Shown here: in pieces, positions 1 to 5,805 of the stretch
How positions within the stretch are numbered: the first letter of the stretch is position 1
Layout of the letters: each line of letters starts with the position of its first letter
Assembly: GCA_946481065.1 (NCBI GenBank)
Contig: CAMLMA010000111.1
Coordinates: forward strand, 1-5,805
DNA length: 5,805 bases
Direction: 5' to 3'
Source of the DNA: an uncultured Nitrosomonadales bacterium
Lineage (GTDB): Bacteria; Pseudomonadota; Gammaproteobacteria; Burkholderiales; Methylophilaceae
Position numbers and translations under genes: made by a program
Notes under the pieces: model-generated
The model's input: the letters and a program-made list of their open reading frames with translations, nothing else
Told to the model about the DNA's origin: nothing
The model's database searches: none

Positions 1-1304
1 TCGGAGGCGATCAGGTTGAGGAAATGCGTCATCGCCTTGACCGCGTCCAGCATGCCCTCGTCCATGTTGATGTCGATGATCTGTGCGCCGTTCTCCACCT
101 GCTGGCGTGCGACGCTCAAGGCCTCTTCGTATTGCTCGTTGATGATGAGGCGCGCGAAAGCCTTGGAACCCGTGACGTTGGTGCGCTCACCGACGTTGAC
201 GAACAGCGAACTGTCATCGATGACAAAGGGTTCAAGGCCGGACAGGCGCGTCGCCACCGGGACTTCGGGCAAGGCGCGCGGCTTGACCACCTGCACTTCC
301 CGGGCGATGGCAGCGATATGCGGCGGCGTGGTGCCGCAACAGCCGCCGGCGATGTTGACGAATCCGCTATCCGCGAACTCCTTCAATAACGAAGACGTCA
401 CGTCCGGCGTCTCATCGAAACCGGTGTCACTCATCGGGTTGGGCAGCCCGGCATTGGGGTAGATACAGACGTAGGTATCGGCGATCTGTGCCAGCTCCTC
501 GGCGTAGGGCCGCATCAAGGTCGCACCCAGGGCACAGTTAAGGCCGATGGTCAGCGGCCGCGCGTGGCGCACGGAATTCCAGAAAGCCGCGACAGTCTGG
601 CCGGAGAGGATGCGGCCGGAAGCGTCGGTCACCGTGCCGGAGAGCATGATGGGCAAGCGCTTGCCGCTCTCCTCGAAGAAAGTATCGATCGCGAACAAGG
701 CGGCCTTGCAATTCAGCGTATCGAAGATGGTCTCGACCATGAAGATATCGACGCCGCCTTCGGCGAGGCCACGAGCTTGCTCGAGATAGGCCGCCACCAG
801 CTGGTCGAAGCTGACGTTACGTGCAGCCGGATCGTTGACGTCTGGCGAAATGGAGGCGGTCTTGGGCGTCGGGCCAAAGGCACCGGCGACGAAACGCGGC
901 TTGTCGGATGTGGCGTATTTATCGCAGGCAGCACGGGCAAGTCTGGCGGCTTCCACGTTCATCTCGTGGACCAGATGCGCCATGTGGTAGTCATCCTGCG
1001 CCACGCTGGTCGCCCCGAAGGTATTGGTCTCGATGATATCCGCGCCAGCCGCCAGATATTTTTCGTGGATCTCCTGGATGATATGCGGCTGGGTCAGCGT
1101 CAGCAGTTCATTGTTGCCCTTGAGGAAGATCTCGCGTTGCCCGGCTGGCGCAACGAAATCGGCGAATCGCTCCCCACGGTATTCCTGCTCGCCCAGCTTG
1201 TATTGCTGGATCATGGTCCCCATGGCGCCATCCAGGATCAGGATGCGTTGTGCAAGGAGGTCGCGCAATTGGCGCTCGGTAGGGGAGATTTGATCCGGTT
1301 TCAT
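1..1304 (-). CDS. metH: Cobalamin-dependent methionine synthase MetH, N-terminal part (cut by window edge)
   Basis: MetH transfers a methyl group from 5-methyltetrahydrofolate via cobalamin to homocysteine, making methionine in the cytoplasm. I translated the minus strand by hand: the frame is open from ATG at 1304 to base 1, about 434 codons of a protein that is usually about 1,200 residues. Residues ~14-340 form the homocysteine-binding barrel, with DGAMGT at 25-30 and the three expected zinc-ligand cysteines: Cys257 in GLNCALGA and Cys322-Cys323 in GGCCGTTP. The pterin-binding domain starts near residue 368 ([11 protein letters not shown], Glu373). The last residues, FLNLIAS followed by GA, match the MetH continuation, so the gene simply leaves the window; the cobalamin and reactivation domains are not seen. 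No strong Shine-Dalgarno precedes the start, but the MKPDQ start fits the family. No frameshift or missing key residue was found. Confidence 0.97.
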   Translation of the reverse strand, partial: MKPDQISPTERQLRDLLAQRILILDGAMGTMIQQYKLGEQEYRGERFADFVAPAGQREIFLKGNNELLTLTQPHIIQEIHEKYLAAGADIIETNTFGATSVAQDDYHMAHLVHEMNVEAARLARAACDKYATSDKPRFVAGAFGPTPKTASISPDVNDPAARNVSFDQLVAAYLEQARGLAEGGVDIFMVETIFDTLNCKAALFAIDTFFEESGKRLPIMLSGTVTDASGRILSGQTVAAFWNSVRHARPLTIGLNCALGATLMRPYAEELAQIADTYVCIYPNAGLPNPMSDTGFDETPDVTSSLLKEFADSGFVNIAGGCCGTTPPHIAAIAREVQVVKPRALPEVPVATRLSGLEPFVIDDSSLFVNVGERTNVTGSKAFARLIINEQYEEALSVARQQVENGAQIIDINMDEGMLDAVKAMTHFLNLIAS

Positions 1305-1328
1305 CGAGGTCTCGGTAGCTTCAAGTGA

Positions 1329-1351
1329 CCACATCGATCATCTCGATGTGG
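1329..1351. repeat. Perfect 9-bp inverted repeat in the metH leader
   Basis: CCACATCGA (1329-1337) and TCGATGTGG (1343-1351) are exact reverse complements around a 5-base loop. The element starts about 6 bases after the predicted metH transcription start and 25 bases before the ATG. There is no T-run on either side, so it is not a standard terminator. It could be an operator for a dimeric repressor of methionine metabolism or a 5' mRNA hairpin; sequence alone does not decide. Confidence 0.7.
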
Positions 1352-1363
1352 CATAACTTGCTA

Positions 1364-1369
1364 ATTATA
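1364..1369 (-). promoter_or_regulatory. Putative -10 box of the metH promoter
   Basis: The minus strand reads TATAAT here, a perfect sigma-70 -10 hexamer, about 60 bases upstream of the metH ATG. A good -35 is not obvious: at 16-17 bp spacing the hexamers are TGCTTG and GTGCTT, while TTGAAG lies only 13 bp away. Transcription would start near 1357, giving a leader of roughly 53 nt. The weak -35 could mean activator dependence, but that is inference. Confidence 0.45.
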
Positions 1370-1508
1370 AAGCACCCAGCCGCTTCAAGCACCCTTGATG
1401 CAGCCTCTTCAGCCTTAGCAGGCATGGGTCAGCGCAGACATGAGGCATTTGGGCCAGCCATCAGTAGCCGCTAGGCATGGCGCCCAGGCCCGATAGCGTA
1501 GCGTGGAC

Positions 1509-2564
1509 TCAAGCGATACTGACGCCGAGCCAGTATCCGATCCAATATGTGAGCAAGCCTGCCGTGCCGCCGATGATGAGCATGCGCAGCCCGCCCCACA
1601 GGGCATTGCGGCCGGTGAACAAGGACAGGGCGAGACCGATGAGGAATAGACCCGTCGCCGCAAGACCCACCGACAGCGACAATGCGCTGCGTTCCACACC
1701 GACCAGGTAAGGCAGTAAGGGCAACGTACCGCCCAGCATGAAGGCGACAAATGATGAGATCGCGGCCAGCCAGGGGGACCCGAGGTCATCGGGATTCAAC
1801 CCCAGCTCCTCGCGCGCCAGCGTGTCCAGCCCGACTTCCGGGTCAGCCACCATACGCTCCGCCAGTGCCTGGGCTTCTGCTTCCGTCATACCGCGCGCGC
1901 GATAGATCAAGGCGAGCTCAGCGGCTTCCTCTTCGGGATACTGGGCAAGCTCGGCCCGCTCGAGACCGATCTGGTACTCGAACATCTCGCGTTGCGAACG
2001 CATGGATACATATTCCCCTGCCGCCATCGAGAATGCGCCGGCCAGCAGCCCGGCAAGCCCCGTCAGCAGGATCGTGGCATGGTTACTGGCAGCACCAGCG
2101 ACACCCATGACCAGGCAGGTGATCGACACAAGGCCGTCATTGACACCGAACACGGCTGCGCGCAATCCGCTGCTACCGCCGGTCGAACGATGGCTGGCGC
2201 CGACCTCCTCCACGGATTGCGGCACCGGATGAAAGCCGGGGCGTCGTGCCGTGTCATATACCGAGAGACCGCGGATCTTGATGGCAGCGAGCACTGGCTT
2301 CATACGCTGCGGCCCGAGGAGGTGCAGCAGCAGCACGACGCAGCGGGCGCGGCCATCCGGTCGATAGCTGGCTGGCACGGCGCAACCGGCGCTCGCCGCC
2401 TCTGTCGTCCAGAGCGCAGCCTGTTTTTCAGCCTCCTCAGCCAAAGCCAGGAACAAGGCCTTTCTATGCGCGAGAGGCTCGCGCTCGGCAATGACACGGT
2501 ATAGCAGTGCCGATCGGCACTCGTGGCGCCAGCTTTGCAGCAGATCCTGGCAGGAGATACTCAT
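1509..2564 (-). CDS. VIT1/CCC1-family metal transporter with N-terminal ferritin-like domain
   Basis: This is a 351-residue inner-membrane protein likely to move Fe2+ or Mn2+ out of the cytoplasm. Residues ~5-110 resemble the rubrerythrin/ferritin-like domain fused to VIT1 in MbfA-type proteins. Residues ~130-351 are the VIT1/CCC1 domain: the signature GVNDGLVS at 140-147, a second membrane segment with FSMAAGEYVSMRSQRE (178-193), a Glu-rich cytoplasmic metal-binding helical region (~193-255), then three more hydrophobic segments (~265-290, ~293-316, ~322-348), making about five in all. By eye alignment the ferritin-like domain keeps Glu15, but the expected ExxH has become A45/Q48 and a third carboxylate position is Lys96, so it probably has no diiron site. 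Its ATG overlaps the comM stop in an ATGA, implying translational coupling. The metal is not determined. Confidence 0.88.
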   Translation of the reverse strand: MSISCQDLLQSWRHECRSALLYRVIAEREPLAHRKALFLALAEEAEKQAALWTTEAASAGCAVPASYRPDGRARCVVLLLHLLGPQRMKPVLAAIKIRGLSVYDTARRPGFHPVPQSVEEVGASHRSTGGSSGLRAAVFGVNDGLVSITCLVMGVAGAASNHATILLTGLAGLLAGAFSMAAGEYVSMRSQREMFEYQIGLERAELAQYPEEEAAELALIYRARGMTEAEAQALAERMVADPEVGLDTLAREELGLNPDDLGSPWLAAISSFVAFMLGGTLPLLPYLVGVERSALSLSVGLAATGLFLIGLALSLFTGRNALWGGLRMLIIGGTAGLLTYWIGYWLGVSIA

Positions 2565-4057
2565 GTCGTACGCTCGAAGCGACGGTACTGCACCGCCTCG
2601 GCGATATGCCCGGCCATGACGGTCTCATCGCCAGCGAGATCGGCGACGGTGCGGGCGACCTTGAGGATACGGTGATAGCCGCGCGCCGACAGGTTGAGTT
2701 TGCTCAGCGCCTGCTTGAGCAAGCCCAGGCCCGCCGCGTCAGGGCCACAATACTGGTCGACCTCGCTCGCCGACAACTGGCCATTGGCCTTGCCTTGTCG
2801 TGCAAGCTGGCGCGCTCTGGCAGCCTGCACCCGCTGCCGCACCTCGCCGCTGGATTCGGCAGAGCCTGGGCTGGTGAGTTCGTCTTCACGCAGGGCGGGT
2901 ACTTCGATATTGAGATCGATGCGGTCCAGCAGCGGCCCCGAGATACGCGAACGGTAGCGCGCCACCTGATCCGGCGTGCATCGACATTTATTGTTGTGAT
3001 GCCCGAGATAGCCACATGGACAGGGATTCATGGCGGCGATCAGCTGGAAGCTGGCAGGGAAATCCGCCTGGCGCGCCGCGCGCGAGATCGTGATCCGGCC
3101 TGATTCGAGGGGTTCGCGCAGCACTTCAAGCACTTTGCGATCGAATTCCGGCAGTTCGTCCAGGAACAAGACCCCATGATGTGCCAGCGAGATCTCCCCA
3201 GGCCGGGGGATGCCACCACCACCCACCAGCGCGACCCCGGAAGCAGTGTGGTGCGGTGCCCGGAAAGGCCGCCGGCGCCAGGACTCCGTCCGATAGGCGC
3301 CGTTAAGGGACTGGATGGCAGCCGACTCCAGCGCTTCCTCATCCGTCATATCCGGCAGGATACCGGGGAAGCGACTGGCCAGCATGGATTTACCCGTGCC
3401 CGGCGGCCCACTCATGAGCACACTATGAGCGCCCGCAGCGGCGACCTCCAAGGCACGCTTGGCCATCGCCTGACCCTTGACTTCACTCAGATCGGGATAT
3501 GCCTGCACTTGCGGCGTCAATGCATGTTCATGGGGCATGAGCTGGGTATGGCCGAGCAGATGGGCACAGACTTCGAGCAGGCTTCGCGCCGGCAGGATGC
3601 GCGCCTGCTTCACCAGCGCGGCTTCGGCCGCGTTCTCTGCCGGCAGGATAAAGGTGCGGCCTTCACCATAAGCCTTGCAGGTCATGGCCAGGGCGCCACG
3701 GATCGGGCGCAGCGCACCCGTCAGCGCCAACTCCCCGGCGAATTCGTAATCGCCCAGCGCGTCAGCGGGCAGCTGGCCGGATGCGGCGAGGATCCCTAGC
3801 GCGATCGGCAGGTCATAACGCCCGCTTTCCTTAGGCAGGTCTGCGGGGGCCAGGTTAACGGTGATGCGCCGCGCAGGGAACTCGAATTGCGAGGTCTGCA
3901 AGGCCGCACGCACGCGATCCTTGCTTTCCTTCACCTCTGCCTCGGGCAGACCGACGATGGTGAAGCTCGGCAAGCCATTAGCCAGATGGGCTTCGACCAC
4001 CACTTCTGGTGCATCCATGCCCGCCAATGCACGACTACGAAGAACTGCGAGGCTCAC
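2561..4057 (-). CDS. comM: ComM/YifB-type Mg-chelatase-like AAA+ ATPase (GTG start)
   Basis: ComM is a hexameric AAA+ helicase known to promote branch migration during integration of transforming DNA; YifB homologues also occur in species not known to be competent. The N-terminal ChlI-type domain (1 to ~165) begins SLAVLRSRALAGMDAP. The AAA+ core follows: Walker A GPPGTGKS at 217-224, Walker B VLFLDE at 296-301, sensor-1 region AAMNPCPCG around Asn344, and RISGPLLDRIDL at 371-382 with the conserved arginines. Cys346, 348, 358 and 360 form a CxC-x9-CxC cluster that may bind zinc. The C-terminal domain ends near ARGYHRILKVARTVADL. I chose GTG at 4057 because homology begins there. That gives 498 residues, the usual length, and lies 10 nt after the ubiK stop; a farther ATG at 4189 would run through ubiK in another frame. 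There is no clear Shine-Dalgarno, consistent with coupling to ubiK. Confidence 0.95.
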   Translation of the reverse strand: MSLAVLRSRALAGMDAPEVVVEAHLANGLPSFTIVGLPEAEVKESKDRVRAALQTSQFEFPARRITVNLAPADLPKESGRYDLPIALGILAASGQLPADALGDYEFAGELALTGALRPIRGALAMTCKAYGEGRTFILPAENAAEAALVKQARILPARSLLEVCAHLLGHTQLMPHEHALTPQVQAYPDLSEVKGQAMAKRALEVAAAGAHSVLMSGPPGTGKSMLASRFPGILPDMTDEEALESAAIQSLNGAYRTESWRRRPFRAPHHTASGVALVGGGGIPRPGEISLAHHGVLFLDELPEFDRKVLEVLREPLESGRITISRAARQADFPASFQLIAAMNPCPCGYLGHHNNKCRCTPDQVARYRSRISGPLLDRIDLNIEVPALREDELTSPGSAESSGEVRQRVQAARARQLARQGKANGQLSASEVDQYCGPDAAGLGLLKQALSKLNLSARGYHRILKVARTVADLAGDETVMAGHIAEAVQYRRFERTT

Positions 4058-4067
4058 GGCAGGCGGC

Positions 4068-4316
4068 TTATTTGTTGTTTTTCTGCAACAAAGCTTCCAG
4101 TTCCGCCAGTTTCGCTTCCAGCGATTCCAGCTTTTGCCTTGTACGCCGCAACAAATCGGCCTGTACGTCAAATTCCTCGCGGGACACAAGCTCCAATTTG
4201 GTGAATGCGCCCTGTAATAGTGCGCGTAAATTCTTTTCCAGGTCGGCTGCCGGCGAGGATTTTGTTATCTCTCTAATTCTGCTGGATAAATCTTCGAAAA
4301 ACGGGGTGTTTACCAT
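4068..4316 (-). CDS. ubiK: Ubiquinone biosynthesis accessory factor UbiK (YqiC/BMFP family)
   Basis: This is a small 82-residue protein. UbiK is known to bind UbiJ and help the soluble ubiquinone-biosynthesis complex in the aerobic pathway. It has the family pattern: an amphipathic N-terminal helix, the diagnostic LVSREEFDVQ, then LLRRTRQKLESLEAKLAELEALL, a C-terminal leucine-heptad coiled coil thought to mediate trimerisation. Two in-frame ATGs are adjacent (4319 and 4316). The GGAG upstream is 3 nt from the first and 6 nt from the second, so I prefer 4316; the 83-residue version is possible. It is likely the first gene of an operon with comM and the VIT1-type gene. The ubiK-comM pairing also occurs in other proteobacteria, from general knowledge. 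Confidence 0.9.
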   Translation of the reverse strand: MVNTPFFEDLSSRIREITKSSPAADLEKNLRALLQGAFTKLELVSREEFDVQADLLRRTRQKLESLEAKLAELEALLQKNNK

Positions 4317-4345
4317 CATTTTCTCCGGTGATTTGGGAGCAGTCT

Positions 4346-4362
4346 AGCAGGTTTTTGGTGCA
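4346..4362 (+). promoter_or_regulatory. NtrC-like binding site 1 (distal)
   Basis: Aligned to the NtrC dyad TGCACCA-N3-TGGTGCA, the right half TGGTGCA (4356-4362) is perfect and the left half (4346-4352) keeps only GCA, about 10 of 14 positions. Its centre is near -161 relative to the predicted sigma-54 start, and it lies 33 bp from the second site, about three helical turns. This resembles the paired NtrC enhancers of glnAp2 in enteric bacteria. Confidence 0.55.
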
Positions 4363-4378
4363 TGAGCGCCCCCTTTAA

Positions 4379-4395
4379 CGCACCATTACTGTGCA
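4379..4395 (+). promoter_or_regulatory. NtrC-like binding site 2 (proximal)
   Basis: GCACCA (4380-4385) and GTGCA (4391-4395) form a dyad matching 11 of 14 positions of the NtrC consensus TGCACCA-N3-TGGTGCA. Its centre is near -128 relative to the predicted start, a typical enhancer distance. The 92-bp stretch between it and the promoter is AT-rich and could bend for looping. NtrC is the natural candidate because glnK and probably amtB are downstream. Confidence 0.7.
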
Positions 4396-4412
4396 ATAAT
4401 CATTTATAAACA

Positions 4413-4440
4413 ATAATATAATTACATTGCTTGATACCAA
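4413..4440 (-). promoter_or_regulatory. Possible sigma-70 promoter for ubiK-comM
   Basis: On the minus strand TTGGTA (4440-4435) and TATTAT (4418-4413) are separated by 16 bp, matching the -35 and -10 consensus at 4/6 and 5/6. The predicted start is near 4406, leaving a leader of about 90 nt to ubiK. The region is very AT-rich, so chance matches are likely. If correct, the NtrC-like sites lie inside this leader. Confidence 0.3.
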
Positions 4441-4487
4441 GGATTATTTTAGCATCGTAACTGCATGTTTCTCATGATTTTGTATTT

Positions 4488-4504
4488 TTGGCATGAGTGT
4501 TGCT
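4488..4504 (+). promoter_or_regulatory. Sigma-54 (-24/-12) promoter of the omp-glnK-amtB operon
   Basis: The sequence TTGGCATG-AGTG-TTGCT matches the sigma-54 consensus YTGGCACG-N4-TTGCW at all but one defined position (T for C in GCAC). The invariant GG (4490-4491) and GC (4502-4503) have the required 12-bp offset. Transcription would start near 4515, leaving a leader of about 48 nt before the ATG at 4563. Sigma-54 promoters need an enhancer-binding activator; two NtrC-like sites sit 84-142 bp upstream of this element. Confidence 0.85.
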
Positions 4505-4562
4505 TGCTGATTGTTGCTCGATTTGGTTTGTTTTTTATTTTTTTAACTTGAAAGGAAATACC

Positions 4563-5363
4563 ATGCGTAAATCGCTAATGGTGGCGGCTTTGCTGGGTAC
4601 GTTCGCAGCACCGGCCGCTGTAATGGCTGAAGATGCCGCTCCCGCTGCCGAGGCCACCTCTCCCCATACTTTCTCCTACAACGTAGGCCTCTATAGTCAG
4701 TACATCTTCCGTGGTCTGACGCAGACCGCACGCCAACCAGCATTGCAAGGTGGCGTTGATTACTCTCACTCGAGCGGCTTCTACGCCGGTATGTGGGGTT
4801 CCAACATCAGCTGGCTGCAAGATGCTGGCGCTTACCAGAACTCCAGTCTGGAAGTGGACGTATACGGTGGCTACAAGAACATGTTCGGCGACTCTGGTAT
4901 TTCCTATGACGTGGGCTTGCTGCAATATCTCTACCCAGGTTCCAGGAATCCTGGCATCAAGCGCGCAGATACCACCGAACTCTATGCCGCTTTAGGCTGG
5001 CAGTGGATCAGCGCCAAGGTTTCCACCGTCGTTTCTGACGGCGCCTTCGGTGTCGATGACGGCCAAGGCACCTACTATGCCGAGCTGAATGCGACCTACC
5101 CGATCGCCGAATCCGGTTACTCCATCCTGGCCCACGTCGGTTATCAGGATTTCAGCGGTAAGGCCAAGGGACTCGTCGGCACCAATAACGACAAGCTCTT
5201 CACCTACACCGACTGGAAACTGGGTCTGGTGAAGGCGTTCAACAACGGTGTCAACGTCGGTGGTTACTACACCGGTACCGATGCCCAGAAGGACGGCTAC
5301 CTGAACGATGGCGAGAACCTGGGCAAAGACCAGTTCACCGTGTTCGTTCAAAAGACCTTCTAA
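4563..5363 (+). CDS. TIGR02001-type putative outer-membrane beta-barrel protein
   Basis: This 266-residue exported protein has unknown function. Residues 1-22 form a signal peptide: MRK, a hydrophobic core, and a likely cut after VMA, before EDAAPAAEA. The mature start, with SYNVGLYSQYIFRGLTQTA and then QGGVDYSHSSGFYAGMWGSN, matches what I recall of the TIGR02001 family. Aromatic-rich alternating strands with short Gly/Asp turns and a final Phe (FVQKTF) suggest an outer-membrane beta-barrel recognised by the BAM machinery. The ATG at 4563 is chosen because AAAGGAA lies 5 nt upstream and the signal peptide starts there; an upstream start at 4497 would lie inside the sigma-54 promoter. It is 76 nt ahead of glnK and appears to be the first gene of a sigma-54/NtrC operon, so a role in nitrogen uptake is inferred. 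Transported substrate, if any, is unknown. Confidence 0.88.
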   Translation: MRKSLMVAALLGTFAAPAAVMAEDAAPAAEATSPHTFSYNVGLYSQYIFRGLTQTARQPALQGGVDYSHSSGFYAGMWGSNISWLQDAGAYQNSSLEVDVYGGYKNMFGDSGISYDVGLLQYLYPGSRNPGIKRADTTELYAALGWQWISAKVSTVVSDGAFGVDDGQGTYYAELNATYPIAESGYSILAHVGYQDFSGKAKGLVGTNNDKLFTYTDWKLGLVKAFNNGVNVGGYYTGTDAQKDGYLNDGENLGKDQFTVFVQKTF

Positions 5364-5373
5364 TATAGGTTAG

Positions 5374-5778
<405 letters not shown>

Positions 5779-5788
5779 GGGGGATGAC

Positions 5789-5805
5789 ATGAAAAAGTTT
5801 CTATC
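5789..5805 (+). CDS. amtB: Start of probable ammonium transporter AmtB (cut by window edge)
   Basis: Only ATG and four more codons (MKKFL, then a partial codon) are present. The ATG lies 10 nt after the glnK stop, behind an AGGGGGA ribosome site that overlaps that stop. A basic MKK start is compatible with the signal peptide seen on many AmtB proteins. The identity rests on the very common glnK-amtB pairing, not on the sequence itself. An ATG 5 nt earlier (5784) meets a TGA after one further codon and is excluded. Confidence 0.65.

Noticed and set aside
1305..1314. CGAG-GT-CTCG near-palindrome just before the metH ATG
   Set aside because: It is only four bases per arm with a 2-base centre, too short to separate from chance.
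564..1328. A 254-codon open frame on the plus strand opposite metH
   Set aside because: It is antisense to a complete, motif-rich MetH frame and shows no recognisable domain. Long antisense frames are common in GC-rich coding DNA with codon bias.
1305..1400. A riboswitch (SAH, SAM or cobalamin type) in the metH leader
   Set aside because: The leader from the predicted start is only about 53 nt, too short for a cobalamin riboswitch. I cannot see the conserved cores or a pseudoknot of the SAH or SAM classes; a covariance-model scan would settle this.
1400..1508. A terminator for the ubiK-comM-transporter operon downstream of its last gene
   Set aside because: I searched the minus strand after the stop at 1509 and found no stable stem followed by a T-run. 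Only short imperfect GC-rich repeats are present.
2507..3103. Plus-strand open frames of about 200 codons opposite comM (also 3176-3799)
   Set aside because: They are shadows of the well-supported comM gene, with Arg/Ala-rich low-information translations and no ribosome site.
4058..4189. A longer comM start at the ATG at 4189
   Set aside because: The extra 44 residues overlap ubiK in another frame, look like shifted UbiK codons (Trp/Arg/Lys-rich), and lie outside the ComM homology, which begins right at the GTG at 4057.
4424..4436. An IHF site between the enhancer and the sigma-54 promoter
   Set aside because: The minus strand has TATCAA but the downstream TTR part matches poorly. AT-rich DNA gives many such partial hits, so it was not annotated.
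4497..4562. A longer start for the outer-membrane protein at 4497
   Set aside because: It would begin inside the sigma-54 promoter, upstream of the predicted transcription start, and would place 22 residues before a normal signal peptide that has its own ribosome site.

Overview
The window reads as ordinary chromosomal DNA of a Gram-negative proteobacterium, most likely a betaproteobacterium. The grounds are protein similarity recalled by eye (MetH, UbiK, ComM, GlnK), the ubiK-comM pair lying divergent from a glnK-amtB locus, and a sigma-54/NtrC-type promoter. Coding DNA is fairly GC-rich; the 4396-4562 intergenic stretch is strikingly AT-rich. No mobile element, phage gene, CRISPR array, tRNA or rRNA is visible. 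There is no gene-free stretch over 300 bases: the two largest gaps are 1305-1508 and 4317-4562.

Layout. (1) Bases 1-1304, minus strand: the first ~434 codons of metH, cobalamin-dependent methionine synthase, running off the left edge. Its leader has a TATAAT-type -10 box and a perfect 9-bp inverted repeat. (2) Bases 1509-4316, minus strand: a compact likely operon ubiK - comM - VIT1/CCC1-type metal transporter. ubiK and comM are 10 nt apart, and comM overlaps the transporter by an ATGA start/stop. The transporter carries an N-terminal ferritin-like domain whose diiron ligands look mostly lost. (3) Bases 4317-4562: a divergent regulatory region with two NtrC-like dyads 33 bp apart and a well-matched -24/-12 (sigma-54) promoter pointing right. 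(4) Bases 4563-5805, plus strand: a putative outer-membrane protein of the TIGR02001 type, then glnK (PII), then the first codons of a probable amtB.

How it fits together. The right half looks like a nitrogen-starvation operon. Phosphorylated NtrC on the tandem upstream sites would activate sigma-54 RNA polymerase to transcribe omp-glnK-amtB. GlnK would gate the inner-membrane ammonium channel AmtB, and the TIGR02001 protein would be the outer-membrane partner of unknown substrate. The most interesting inference is that this uncharacterised protein is the first gene of an NtrC/sigma-54 operon, which suggests a role in nitrogen acquisition across the outer membrane. The left half is housekeeping: methionine synthesis, a ubiquinone-biosynthesis accessory factor, a DNA branch-migration helicase, and iron/manganese handling.
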